Shown: positions 21,832-31,566, counted from the first letter of the stretch. The stretch: 64,000 bases of DNA from an uncultured Granulosicoccaceae bacterium (GCA_937957915.1 CALGNZ010000028.1:47736-111735), one strand, 5' to 3'. The notes: generated by a model from the letters alone, not told the origin. Translations and numbers: made by a program.

Positions 21832-23523
21832 ATGATCTATACCTGTGACCGAGGCGATTTTACGGATTGTTCAGTACCGGAGCGCTTTCCAAGTCCGTTT
21901 GATCTTGAGCCACACCCGCTGGCGCAATCAGCCAGTTTTGATTTGCAGAAAAAGCTGCTGTCGATTAGCACATCGGATCATAGTTTTTTCTCGCCAGATG
22001 GTGGAAAAATGTTTGGCGTACTTGTGGCACAGAAACCGGATACAAGCGCCACGATGGAACAAAAGTCACACGCTGATTTGGTCTATCTAGCGGCCTTTAG
22101 CGGTATGTTGGCAGGTGAGTGGGTGCGTGAGGGGTTTGCGCCCCCGGTTTTTAGTGTTGCCAAAAGAAGGCAAGTCCTCGACGAGGGCGAAGTAGAGCTT
22201 GCTGAAATCGCTAAAGCAATCGAAACGCAACTGCGGTCGCCACAACGCAGTGAGCTACAAGAGCAACTGTCTGCGATACTGGCTCAGCAACAACAGGCGT
22301 TGTCAGAGGCCGCTTTATATTTTCAGAAAAGGCGCGCACAACGCCATGACGTTCGGCACAATCATCAGACTGTTGAACGCGGTTTGGTTGGTAATCTGCC
22401 ATTGCACGTAGACCTTGCACTACAAAGTCAAAGAGATAAATCCGAGTATAAAGCGCTTAAGTCCGGATGGGCCCGGCGTGTCGCTACAATTCAGTCGGCG
22501 CTTGACGAGTTTGATCAAGCTATTTCCGCAAATAAACAAAAACGCAAAGCCTTATCAAGAACCCTGCAGGAGCAGTTGTTTTTTGACTACCGGTTGCCGT
22601 CGTACAGTGGCAAAAAGGCGTGCGTTACAGAGTTTTTTAGTGAGGCAATGCCACCTGGTGGCACCGGTGATTGTGCATCCATCAAGCTACTGTATCAGTG
22701 TTATGCGCTGAAACTGAAACCGGTTTGCATGGCAGAGTTCTGGTGGGGTGCGTCGCCTCCGGGTGGCGTGCGGCATCACGGTCAGTTCTATCCTGCCTGT
22801 CGTGGCAAGTGTCGTCCGGTGTTACCGCATATGTTGCATGGTCTGGATGTAGAGTCGCCTCGTTTTGAGGCGGTGCCTGAGTTTTCGCCTGCTGAGCCTC
22901 GTGTTGTATATGAAGATGAACATCTGTTGGTACTGATTAAGCCCGCCGGTATGTTGTCAGTGCCGGGCAAGGTGGTTTCAGATTCGGTAGAGTTGCGGTT
23001 GCAATCACGATACCCGGAACTTGTGCCGAAGGTACTATCACGCATGCTGGTGCACAGGCTCGATCAGGCAACTTCAGGGTTAATGGTGGCGGCCAGGAGT
23101 GCTGTTTGTCACAAAGCGCTGCACCAGCAGTTCGAGAGACGTGAAGTGACCAAGCGCTACATTGCGGTGGTGAATGGCACGGTTGCAGGTGACGCCGGTG
23201 TGATTGACCTCCCGCTTCGAGTTGATCTTGATGATCGACCCAGACAGATGGTGTGTTATCAGCACGGCAAACCCGCAGAAACACATTTCCAGGTATTGTC
23301 CCGAACCAGTGCTGGAACTCGCTTGCAGTTGTCCCCGGTCACCGGTCGCACCCATCAGCTAAGAGTACACCTGGCACACCCTGCCGGCCTAAATGCGCCG
23401 ATAAAGGGTGATGAGCTTTACGGCATCGGTTCTGATCGATTGTATTTACATGCCGAGCGATTGAGTTTTCGGCATCCGGTGACTGGTGAGAAACTCAGTT
23501 TTGAATCATCGGCGCCCTTTTAG
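21832..23523 (+). CDS. RluA-family pseudouridine synthase with long N-terminal domain
   Basis: PPGGTGDCASIKLLYQCYALKLKPVCMAEFWWGASPPGGVRHHGQFYPACRGKCRPVL, then VLIKPAGMLSVPG, LVHRLDQATSGLMVAARS, PVTGRTHQLRVHLAHP. Confidence 0.92.
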   Translation: MIYTCDRGDFTDCSVPERFPSPFDLEPHPLAQSASFDLQKKLLSISTSDHSFFSPDGGKMFGVLVAQKPDTSATMEQKSHADLVYLAAFSGMLAGEWVREGFAPPVFSVAKRRQVLDEGEVELAEIAKAIETQLRSPQRSELQEQLSAILAQQQQALSEAALYFQKRRAQRHDVRHNHQTVERGLVGNLPLHVDLALQSQRDKSEYKALKSGWARRVATIQSALDEFDQAISANKQKRKALSRTLQEQLFFDYRLPSYSGKKACVTEFFSEAMPPGGTGDCASIKLLYQCYALKLKPVCMAEFWWGASPPGGVRHHGQFYPACRGKCRPVLPHMLHGLDVESPRFEAVPEFSPAEPRVVYEDEHLLVLIKPAGMLSVPGKVVSDSVELRLQSRYPELVPKVLSRMLVHRLDQATSGLMVAARSAVCHKALHQQFERREVTKRYIAVVNGTVAGDAGVIDLPLRVDLDDRPRQMVCYQHGKPAETHFQVLSRTSAGTRLQLSPVTGRTHQLRVHLAHPAGLNAPIKGDELYGIGSDRLYLHAERLSFRHPVTGEKLSFESSAPF

Positions 23524-23653
23524 TGGTATTTTCTTTTCAAAAGCAAAAATAATCGTCATGCTACTGTTGCGATATCGTCCGCGGACTTGCTCTGTGTCTG
23601 ACGTGCTCCGTGGCTGGCTTGCTCCGTGAGATAAAAAACAGTAGCCCGTAACC

Positions 23654-24994
23654 GTGACTATTTATACCGAACAAACACCAAAGCAATTTAGCGATCCACT
23701 GCCACCCAGAGCTGACGTCGTCGTCATTGGTGGTGGCATTGCAGGTATTTGCACTGCACTGTATCTGGCTCAGCGCGGAGTGCAGGTTGTCGTGTGCGAA
23801 AAGGGTCGTGTTGCCGGTGAGCAGTCGTCGAGAAACTGGGGCTGGGTCAGGCAGCACGGGCGCGATCCAGCCGAGTTACCGATCATGATGGAGTCCAATC
23901 GGATCTGGCAGTCACTGCATAAAGTGGTCGGGGAGGATCTGGGGTTTCGGCAGCGTGGGGTATTGTATCTTGCCAGCAGTGAAAAAAAGATGGCAGTGCG
24001 AGAGCGCTGGGTTGATCTGGCTCGCGAACATCAACTTACTTCGGTCAAGCTCAGTGCCGGCGAGGTAGCCGACAACATCAAAACCTCAGCACATCGCTGG
24101 AAAGGCGCGGTATTTACACCGAGCGATGGCCGAGCCGAACCGTGGGTCGCCGTTCCTGCAATCGCACGGGCGGTGCAAAAATCAGGTGCTGTTATTCGCG
24201 AAGGCTGCGCCGTACGGTGTTTGGAAACCACCAATGGTCATGTGTCAGGGGTGGTTACAGAAGAGGGTCCGATACAGTGTGATCGCGTTGTGCTTGCAGG
24301 TGGAGCGTGGTCATCGTTATTTGCTGCTAATGAGGGCATTCGATTGCCACAGCTTGCAGTGCGATCAACGGTTGCCAGCACCGCTAACACAGCCGATATA
24401 TTTAGTGGCAATGCGGCAGATGAAGAGCTAGCCTGGCGCCGACGAGAAGACGGAGGTTATACCCTGGCGCTCACTGACCTTACCGAACACTTTATCGGTC
24501 CCGGTTCATTCCGATACTTTAAACCGTTTATTCCGGCGATGTTAAGCGAATGGGATACCTACCGATTGCATACCGCATGGCCAAAGAATTACCCGGACGG
24601 CTGGCGCACACAACGCAGCTGGTCGTCCGCCGAGGTATCACCGATGGAGCGTATCAGGGTGTTAAACCCGCCACCAAGGCAGGCGGCAGTGCGACGCATA
24701 CAGCAGCGATTCATCAATCGTTTCCCGGCGCTGCAAGATGCCACGATAGTGAAAACCTGGGCTGGCATAATAGACACCATGCCAGATGTTGTGCCGGTTA
24801 TCGATGAAGTAGATTCTCTGCCAGGCTGTATTATCGCCACCGGCTTCAGTGGACACGGTTTTGGTATTGGCCCTGCCGTTGGGAAAATAGTGGCAGATCT
24901 GGTGCAGAACCAAAAGCCCGAGCACGACCTGCACCGCTTTCGCTTTTCCCGTTTTTCAGATGGCTCGGCAATTAAGCTGGGGCCGGTTTGGTAG
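23654..24994 (+). CDS. FAD-dependent amine/amino-acid oxidoreductase (DadA/PuuB-like)
   Basis: ADVVVIGGGIAGICTALYLAQRGVQVVVCEKGRVAGEQSSRNWGWVRQHGRDP, VVLAGGAWSSLFA, C-terminal TGFSGHGFGIGPAVGKIVADL. Confidence 0.9.
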   Translation: MTIYTEQTPKQFSDPLPPRADVVVIGGGIAGICTALYLAQRGVQVVVCEKGRVAGEQSSRNWGWVRQHGRDPAELPIMMESNRIWQSLHKVVGEDLGFRQRGVLYLASSEKKMAVRERWVDLAREHQLTSVKLSAGEVADNIKTSAHRWKGAVFTPSDGRAEPWVAVPAIARAVQKSGAVIREGCAVRCLETTNGHVSGVVTEEGPIQCDRVVLAGGAWSSLFAANEGIRLPQLAVRSTVASTANTADIFSGNAADEELAWRRREDGGYTLALTDLTEHFIGPGSFRYFKPFIPAMLSEWDTYRLHTAWPKNYPDGWRTQRSWSSAEVSPMERIRVLNPPPRQAAVRRIQQRFINRFPALQDATIVKTWAGIIDTMPDVVPVIDEVDSLPGCIIATGFSGHGFGIGPAVGKIVADLVQNQKPEHDLHRFRFSRFSDGSAIKLGPVW

Positions 24995-25015
24995 TTATTA
25001 CTTTTTCACCAGGAA

Positions 25016-25312
25016 ATGCCGATGCCTAAAGGCTATGTAATTGCACAGATTAGTGTCTCCGATTCTGATACCTACTCACAATACATAAAGCTGGTGCTGC
25101 CAACCATAGAGCATTTTGGTGGTGAGTTTTTAGTGCGCGGAGGTCGCGCCGAAAGCTATGAGGGCGAGCCGCCCGGAGATCGGCATGTCGTGATTCAGTT
25201 TCCTTCGTACCAACATGCTCAAGACTGGTATCACTCGGATGTTTATGCGAAAGCAAAGCAACTGCGCATGTCGGCCTCAACCAGTGTGCAGACAATTGTT
25301 GAAGGCGTCTAA
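25016..25312 (+). CDS. DUF1330 domain-containing protein
   Basis: PKGYVIAQISVSDSDTYSQYIKLVLPTIEHFGGEFLVRGGRAESYEGEPPGDRHVVIQFPSYQHAQDWYHSDVYAKAKQLR. Confidence 0.93.
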   Translation: MPMPKGYVIAQISVSDSDTYSQYIKLVLPTIEHFGGEFLVRGGRAESYEGEPPGDRHVVIQFPSYQHAQDWYHSDVYAKAKQLRMSASTSVQTIVEGV

Positions 25313-25474
25313 CTAGCCAGGAAATTCTGCTCTGGTGAATGTTTTCCTGTCGAATTTAGGATTTGGTGCGGTTCGTTTCCCTTACCACTCCCTACGTGAG
25401 ATAAGGAAAGCCGATAACACCGCAAGCGGTACCTGTGAGTATGCAAACGTAAGGTGGTAGTGGGGTGTGCTGAA

Positions 25475-25492
25475 TGGTGCGAAGCGCGCCAG
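25475..25492. repeat. REP-like hairpin copy 1 (tggtgcgaagcgcgccag)
   Basis: 18-mer differing by one base from 31467-31484; self-complementary around gaagc. Confidence 0.4.
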
Positions 25493-25515
25493 CCAGATTT
25501 TCAAAGCCAGAAAAA

Positions 25516-25547
25516 CAGACACTTGCTAGTTGTTAGACAAGCGTCTG
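25516..25547. promoter_or_regulatory. imperfect palindrome upstream of the flavin oxidoreductase gene
   Basis: cagacacttg(25516-25525)...caagcgtctg(25538-25547) with one mismatch. Contains TTGTTAGACAA (25530-25540), a TTGT-N3-ACAA inverted repeat. Confidence 0.4.
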
Positions 25548-25578
25548 TGCAGACTCCTGGCATCGGTTTATTAAGAGA

Positions 25579-27618
25579 TTGACCATGTCACAAACTCGCT
25601 TTGATGTGCTTTTCGAATCAGTAAAAATTGGTCCGGTCACTGCACCCAACCGTTTTTATCAGGTTCCACACTGCAACGCTCTCGGTCATCTCAGGCCCAG
25701 GGCAGAGGCAGAAAACCGCAGGGTAAAAGCGCAGGGTGGCTGGGGTGTTATCTGCACACAGGAAGTCGAAATACATCCGAGTTCTGAAATAAGCCCTTTT
25801 GCCGAAGGGAGGCTTTGGGATGACGCCGACATTCCGGCAATGGAACTGACCACCAGTGCGATACATGAGTATGGATCGCTGGCGGCGATAGAGCTGGTTT
25901 ACAACGGTCATCATGCACCCAATCGTTACAGCCGTATTGCGCCGATGTCGGTATCTGCGATGCCGGTGGATTCCTATGATCCGGTGCAGGCCAGAGCGAT
26001 GAACAAAGCCGATATCAGTAACATGCGTCGGTGGTACGTTGACGCTGCAAAGCGAGCGAGAACCGCAGGCTTTGACATTGTTTATGTGTATGCCGGACAT
26101 GACATGTCTTTGCTGCAGCACTTTCTTTCACCACGCTACAACCAGCGCACTGACAACTACGGCGGCTCGCTGGTAAATCGCCTGCGTCTATTGCAGGAAA
26201 CCCTCACCGATGTAAAAAATGCTGTTGGTGATTCCTGCGGGATAGCGCTGCGCTTTGCAGTGGATGAGCTCATTGGCAGGGAAGGCTTACAGGCAGAGGG
26301 TGAGGCGCATGAGATGGTATCTATTTTGTCTGAAATACCTGACCTGTGGGATGTCAACATCAGTGACTGGAGTAACGATTCTTCGACAGCGCGCTTTGAG
26401 CCACAAGAAGGCTATCAGGAAAAATTTACCGCGTTTGTCAAAACCATTACCAGTAAACCTGTGGTTGGAGTGGGTCGGTTTACCTCACCGGATGCGATGC
26501 TGTCGCAGGTCAACCGTGGCATTCTCGACTTCATCGGTGCGGCGCGCCCGTCAATAGCAGATCCTTACTTACCCAATAAAATTCGTGAAGGCAGGTTTGA
26601 GGATATTCGCGAATGTATTGGCTGCAATATTTGTGTTGCCAGCGATAACGTTATAGCACCCATCCGTTGTACACAAAACCCGGTTGCTGGTGAGGAGTGG
26701 AAACGCAACTGGCATCCGGAGACCATAGCGCCCGCTGTTGAGGCTGTAGATACACTGGTCGTAGGTGCCGGGCCGGCAGGGCTTGAGTGTGCATTGCAAT
26801 TAGCCAGACGAGGACATAACGTATCACTGGCTGATACAGCAACTACACTGGGCGGCAGGGCATTGCGCGAGAGTACCTTACCGGGGCTTGCCAGTTACTG
26901 TCGCGTGGCAGACTACCGCATCAGTCAATTGCAACGTATGCCGAATGTGCAGTTATTGCCGGACAATCAGCTTCAGGCAAACGATATCGTTGAAGCTGGT
27001 ATCGAGCATGTCTTTATCGCCACGGGCAGCAGTTGGCGTCGAGATGCCATTGGCAGACAGCACCGGCTAGCCTTGCCACTTGAATCTGCAAAGGTACTAA
27101 CACCAGACGACATCCTTGACGGCGCCAGTGCAGGCGGCAACGTACTGGTTTACGACGATGATCACTATTATATGGGCGGCGTTATTGCCGAGCATCTGCA
27201 GGCGTCGGGTTGTACGGTAACACTGGTGACACCGGCTGCCAGAATATCCGAGTGGACTGAACACACGCTCGAAATAGATAAAATTCAGGCCAGAATATAC
27301 GAGGCTGGCATACAGGTGTTTACTAATACTGAATTAGTCAGTGCTAATAGTCAGTCGGTAACACTGCAGCATATTCACAGCGGTGTGCAACAGCAATTGA
27401 GTGTGGAATCGCTGTGCCTTGTCACTTCACGAGTGGCGCACGATAAACTCTATCAGTCGTTACTTGCTTCTGATTTAAAAACCTTGAACTGTATTGGAGA
27501 TTGCGAAGCACCCGGCACCGTCGCCGCAGCCGTGTATGCCGGGCATCTTGCTGCACGGCGTTTTCAAAATGAAGAAGCAGAAGATCAGCTACTGTTCAGA
27601 AGGGAGCTGGCCAGCTGA
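25579..27618 (+). CDS. NADH:flavin oxidoreductase / trimethylamine-dehydrogenase-like (DgcA-like) flavoprotein
   Basis: N-terminal OYE barrel (NRFYQVPHCNALGHLRP, YNGHHAPNRYSR, RTDNYGGSLVNRLRLLQE), 4Fe-4S motif CIGCNICVASDNVIAPIRCTQNP, C-terminal VVGAGPAGLECALQLARRGHNVSLAD. Confidence 0.9.
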   Translation: MTMSQTRFDVLFESVKIGPVTAPNRFYQVPHCNALGHLRPRAEAENRRVKAQGGWGVICTQEVEIHPSSEISPFAEGRLWDDADIPAMELTTSAIHEYGSLAAIELVYNGHHAPNRYSRIAPMSVSAMPVDSYDPVQARAMNKADISNMRRWYVDAAKRARTAGFDIVYVYAGHDMSLLQHFLSPRYNQRTDNYGGSLVNRLRLLQETLTDVKNAVGDSCGIALRFAVDELIGREGLQAEGEAHEMVSILSEIPDLWDVNISDWSNDSSTARFEPQEGYQEKFTAFVKTITSKPVVGVGRFTSPDAMLSQVNRGILDFIGAARPSIADPYLPNKIREGRFEDIRECIGCNICVASDNVIAPIRCTQNPVAGEEWKRNWHPETIAPAVEAVDTLVVGAGPAGLECALQLARRGHNVSLADTATTLGGRALRESTLPGLASYCRVADYRISQLQRMPNVQLLPDNQLQANDIVEAGIEHVFIATGSSWRRDAIGRQHRLALPLESAKVLTPDDILDGASAGGNVLVYDDDHYYMGGVIAEHLQASGCTVTLVTPAARISEWTEHTLEIDKIQARIYEAGIQVFTNTELVSANSQSVTLQHIHSGVQQQLSVESLCLVTSRVAHDKLYQSLLASDLKTLNCIGDCEAPGTVAAAVYAGHLAARRFQNEEAEDQLLFRRELAS

Positions 27619-28515
27619 ATGTCGATCGGGTTTTGGTTTTGTGCCACGGCGTGAAAGCGCCAGTGCACACAGTATAATCAGCAGAGCGAAATAGGCGTTA
27701 ATCGGCAAGCGCTCATGTAAAAAAATACTGCCCATCGCAACCCCGAACAGCGGCACCATAAAGTTGATCTGGCTCATAAACGAAGCGCCCTGTCGATCAA
27801 TGATGGTCAGAATAAGCCAGGTGGCAAATGCAGTTGGTCCAATGGCAAGTATCACTATCGCCACTACCGGTGTGGTTTCAAATTGCAATTGCCACGGCTG
27901 GTCGATTACCAGGGTAGGTACAACGAGCATCGCCGATGCGGACATCAGTATTGCCGTTATCATTGGCAGCCTTGGCAGTGATGTCAGTTGGCGAGTAATG
28001 ATAGCGTTTATCGCGTAGCAGATGGCAGCTGACAGAATGGCCAGTTGGCGTATCGTATTTTCGCCGACCTCTGATAATGCGGCCGGTCCAATTAAAACAA
28101 CAATGCCCGCAACCCCGCATAAAACACCGGCTAATTTCCAGCGATTCAGCTTTTCATCATCGGTAAACAAGTTGGCCAGTACAATGGTGGCCAATGGCAT
28201 GATGGCCATGAATATTGCGGTTAGCCCGGCTTCAACCTTTACCTGGCCCCAGCTGATCAGTACAAACGGTATTGCATTACCAGTGGCGGCAGATAAAACG
28301 ATATAAAGCCAAACTCTGCCCCTGGCAGGCATAGTTTGCCCCGCCGCTTTCATTACCGCGTACATCAGTAAAAAGGCGATGATCAGGCGTGTGGTTGCAA
28401 CCGTAAATGGCGGCAGATAAGACACCCCGATATCGGTAAAAATAAAGCTGGCACCAAAAATAAGCGACAGACCAACCAGTAAACCATAGTCCCAGATAGT
28501 GGGAGAGCTTCGCAC
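27589..28515 (-). CDS. DMT-family (EamA) transporter
   Basis: About ten hydrophobic segments in a repeated EamA layout; start MRSSPTIWDYGLLVGLSLIFGASFIFTDIGVSYLPP. Confidence 0.88.
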   Translation of the reverse strand: MRSSPTIWDYGLLVGLSLIFGASFIFTDIGVSYLPPFTVATTRLIIAFLLMYAVMKAAGQTMPARGRVWLYIVLSAATGNAIPFVLISWGQVKVEAGLTAIFMAIMPLATIVLANLFTDDEKLNRWKLAGVLCGVAGIVVLIGPAALSEVGENTIRQLAILSAAICYAINAIITRQLTSLPRLPMITAILMSASAMLVVPTLVIDQPWQLQFETTPVVAIVILAIGPTAFATWLILTIIDRQGASFMSQINFMVPLFGVAMGSIFLHERLPINAYFALLIILCALALSRRGTKPKPDRHSAGQLPSEQ

Positions 28516-28782
28516 GTCGCTATTATCTCAGTAGAGTGTGGCAATTGAGCAAGCCAGCGAGAATAGCGGTTTAATGGCTGTCGGGCCAGTCCGGATCAGT
28601 AATTCTTATTTGAGCGTTGATCACTGACGAGCGGATTACCTGGCAGGCGGTAACAGCAGCGCAACTCGCCACTGCCTGGCAGGCATCCGGGATGGTCCGT
28701 GCGACTCTGACGGTGGCGCCTGTATGAGCCTCGTTGTTAAGCATAGTCGTCAAAGCATAGTCGTCAAGCCATCGGGTTAGAT

Positions 28783-30006
28783 TCAGAATCCACCGGGTGG
28801 CAGTCCGCTGGGTACAGCCGTTGGTATGTTCCGATCAAACACTGGGTCATTCAGGGTTTTCAGGAAATCCTTAATGATAGTGCCCCGACCATCATCCATT
28901 TCAGGTACGTCAAGTAGTTCCTCGTCGAGGTTAGATGACCTCACATTCGGATTTTCAGAGCGTCGTGGTTCATCGTAAAAATCGATAGCCGCGTCCAGTG
29001 TTAGAAACTGGCCAGCGTGAAAGTACGGTGCGGTGAAGTCCAGTTGGCGCAGGCTTGGTGTTCTAAAGGCAAATGTTCCATCCCCGCTATCAGGTTCGGT
29101 TACCAGTGCACCTTCAGGTATACCGAGCACATGCGGGGTGAAATCAGAGAACAGTGGGCCACTGTGGCAGTCAGCGCAACCGGCTATAACGAATTCCTGC
29201 ATACCAGACAACTCGCGCGCATTCATGGATGTTGTGTCTCCTCTCATCCATTTATCGAATGGAGCGTTGTTGGCAACCAGCCCCGTTTGAAACTGGGCCA
29301 GCGCTGTTGCCACCTGATCTACCGTAGTTTCAGCTGAGTTAAAAGCACTCTGAAATAGAATCTGGTAATCCGTGTTGTTGGCCAGTCTCTGTTCAATTAC
29401 CTGATGGATTGCATCCTGGTTGAAAAAATTCCCCCTCATCTCCTGCCGAGACTCAATGGGTTCTATTGCCTGTGCTGCAAATCCTGAGGCGCGGTTGTCC
29501 CAGAACATCGGCGCAGTGGCAGGGTCAAACACCCCAAGTTCATCGATTCCATTCCAGGCCGTATTGATCAGTGTTTGAGAATTGCGCGGTACGACGCCTG
29601 TGTGACCGGCTATGCGTTCGGGACCTCTTCCGGCGCCGCCCACACCAATTGCCTGAGGCAGGCCATCAGTGTAAGCGCGCTCTGGCAGATGGCAAGTGGC
29701 GCATGCCGCGTCTTGCTCACCAGAGAGGATCGGGTCCCAAAACAACAGTCGCCCGAGTTCCGCCTGTTTTTCATTCACTGCGGGCGCACTTTCGGGCAGA
29801 GAGGAGATGATGCGCCCCCTTAGCTCAAGTGTGTGGACGTCACCGACCCTGACGATATCGCTCTGCGTAAAGTCGACAGGCGCTGGCGTAAACTCACCGC
29901 AGGCAGATAGCTGAATAAATGCCAGGCAGCACAATAGCGTTGGGACAACCCGACTGGTTTTGTGCTGGTACGGGCGTGAGTGTTCCAGGCTGTATGTTCG
30001 CAGCAT
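28783..30006 (-). CDS. Di-heme cytochrome c peroxidase (MauG/CcpA superfamily) lipoprotein
   Basis: Two CXXCH motifs (CATCH, CADCH), LGRLLFWDPILSGEQDAACATCHLPERAYTDGLP, PRNSQTLINTAWNG, FRTPSLRQLDFTAPYFHAGQFLTLDAAIDFYD. Lipobox-like LSACG. Confidence 0.9.
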   Translation of the reverse strand: MLRTYSLEHSRPYQHKTSRVVPTLLCCLAFIQLSACGEFTPAPVDFTQSDIVRVGDVHTLELRGRIISSLPESAPAVNEKQAELGRLLFWDPILSGEQDAACATCHLPERAYTDGLPQAIGVGGAGRGPERIAGHTGVVPRNSQTLINTAWNGIDELGVFDPATAPMFWDNRASGFAAQAIEPIESRQEMRGNFFNQDAIHQVIEQRLANNTDYQILFQSAFNSAETTVDQVATALAQFQTGLVANNAPFDKWMRGDTTSMNARELSGMQEFVIAGCADCHSGPLFSDFTPHVLGIPEGALVTEPDSGDGTFAFRTPSLRQLDFTAPYFHAGQFLTLDAAIDFYDEPRRSENPNVRSSNLDEELLDVPEMDDGRGTIIKDFLKTLNDPVFDRNIPTAVPSGLPPGGF

Positions 30007-30219
30007 TGGTTTGGCTTCCTTATGTGTTTGCAGGCAAAGTTGTTGTAATTGATATCGCTGCATACACTGTCGGGGTGATCAGCCGTTTTCACCATTGGGC
30101 ACATGTACACAATCCGAAATGTGAATCGAATAGCATCTGGTACATATGTCTGAAAGCCGTATTCGGCATTTGCCCCGTATGTTGTAAGTCATTGAATATA
30201 TTTGCTAGTGGAGTAACAG

Positions 30220-30765
30220 GTGACACGTGTTTTCGACAGTTTCAGTTGGCGCCAGCTTTTTTTTATGCTGTTTGTTCTAATTGTGCTCGGAGAGAGTGCA
30301 ACAGAGATCATCGGTGAGATCGCCGAGGGTCAATCGCTGGCAGACATGGCCGACGACATTGCTATGTTTTTAATTAGCCTGGCTGTGGTGGTGATGTTTG
30401 CACTCGAGTACTGGCGACAGCAGCGCGCGCTAACCGAGCTTCGAGAGAAGTTTGAAAACTCGCGTGGCAAACTCGCTGCGGTAGATGCAGAAACACCACA
30501 AATTGCCAGCCAGTATCGGCAGGTCATGCAAAAGCAGTTTGACGCCTGGAAGCTGACCGCAAGTGAGCAGGATGTGGTGCTCGGCCTGCTCAAAGGATTG
30601 TCGTTCCGCGAGGTTGCCGAGATTCGCGAGACACGTGAAAAGACGGTTAGACAACAAGCGACAAACGTGTATCGCAAGGCCGGCGTGGCCGGACGCCATG
30701 AGCTGGCGGGATGGTTCTTTGAGGATCTGCTACAGTCACCTGCTGGCGGTAATGATCACAGATAG
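30220..30765 (+). CDS. LuxR-type HTH regulator with N-terminal transmembrane helices
   Basis: Two hydrophobic segments (QLFFMLFVLIVLG, MFLISLAVVVMFAL), coiled region, then LTASEQDVVLGLLKGLSFREVAEIRETREKTVRQQATNVYRKAGVAGRHELAGWF. Confidence 0.85.
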   Translation: MTRVFDSFSWRQLFFMLFVLIVLGESATEIIGEIAEGQSLADMADDIAMFLISLAVVVMFALEYWRQQRALTELREKFENSRGKLAAVDAETPQIASQYRQVMQKQFDAWKLTASEQDVVLGLLKGLSFREVAEIRETREKTVRQQATNVYRKAGVAGRHELAGWFFEDLLQSPAGGNDHR

Positions 30766-30849
30766 CGGCGCTAACTGTGCTCAGCCAGATTAACAAATAC
30801 GCCTGGCGTGTGGGCTATCCGTAGGTACCAGCGTCAACGTCATATTCAG

Positions 30850-31401
30850 ATGAGAGTAGTTTGGATGAGAGCGTTTCGAATGAGAGCAAGAAGGCAACAT
30901 ATACGAAGCCCGTTTGTGCTGGCCATGCTGTTGCTGACTTTGGGAATGAGTGGTGCAGCAGACAGCGAGGACCCGGTCGAGCGCATAACTGCCAAGGCAG
31001 ATCGACTCGAGCTTGATCAGCGCACCGGTGTGCAGACGCTCAGTGGCAATGTGGTTATCTCACAAGGTGATATTTCGATTTATGGTGAGAGCATTCAGGT
31101 AGCTATGCGCAATGGCGCAGTATCCAGAATTTACGGGGCAGGAACACCGGTTAAGTTCAGTCAACGGCTCAGTAACGGCGACATAGTGCAAACGGAAAGC
31201 GATGAAATTGACTATCTGACCAGCAGCTGGACACTCGTGTTCAGAGGCAACGTCAGGTTGCAGCGAGGAGACTGGCAGCTAGGCGGTCAGGTGGTCGAAT
31301 ACAATATTCGCAACAGAAATTTTCAGGCCCGTGGTGGCAGGCAGATTGAATCCGGTGAATCGGCATCTGCTCCGCGAGTGAGTATTACTTACAACCGCTA
31401 G
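30850..31401 (+). CDS. lptA: LptA/OstA-like lipopolysaccharide transport protein
   Basis: ITAKADRLELDQRTGVQTLSGNVVISQGDISIYGESIQVAM...IYGAGTPVKFSQRL...GNVRLQRGDWQLGGQVVEYNI. Exact start uncertain (30808 to 30880). Confidence 0.8.
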   Translation: MRVVWMRAFRMRARRQHIRSPFVLAMLLLTLGMSGAADSEDPVERITAKADRLELDQRTGVQTLSGNVVISQGDISIYGESIQVAMRNGAVSRIYGAGTPVKFSQRLSNGDIVQTESDEIDYLTSSWTLVFRGNVRLQRGDWQLGGQVVEYNIRNRNFQARGGRQIESGESASAPRVSITYNR

Positions 31402-31466
31402 CAAGGTGAATATGCCACGGCGAGCGTACTGGCTGCCTGGCGCGGAGTGTGTGTGGTTTTATGGTT

Positions 31467-31484
31467 TGGTGCGAAGCGCACCAG
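31467..31484. repeat. REP-like hairpin copy 2 (tggtgcgaagcgcaccag)
   Basis: Stem ggtgcg-aag-cgcacc; one base different from the copy at 25475-25492. Both are intergenic. Confidence 0.4.
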
Positions 31485-31522
31485 CGTGTAGTGCTCGTAG
31501 TGGTTTTGTAGTGCGCTGAACA

Positions 31523-31553
31523 AATCTGCCCTCACCCATAGCAAGGGCAGATT
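31523..31553. terminator. bidirectional terminator between convergent lptA-like and lipoprotein genes
   Basis: aatctgccct (31523-31532) / agggcagatt (31544-31553), perfect 10-bp stem, 11-nt loop. Confidence 0.65.
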
Positions 31554-31566
31554 GTATTAGCTTTAC

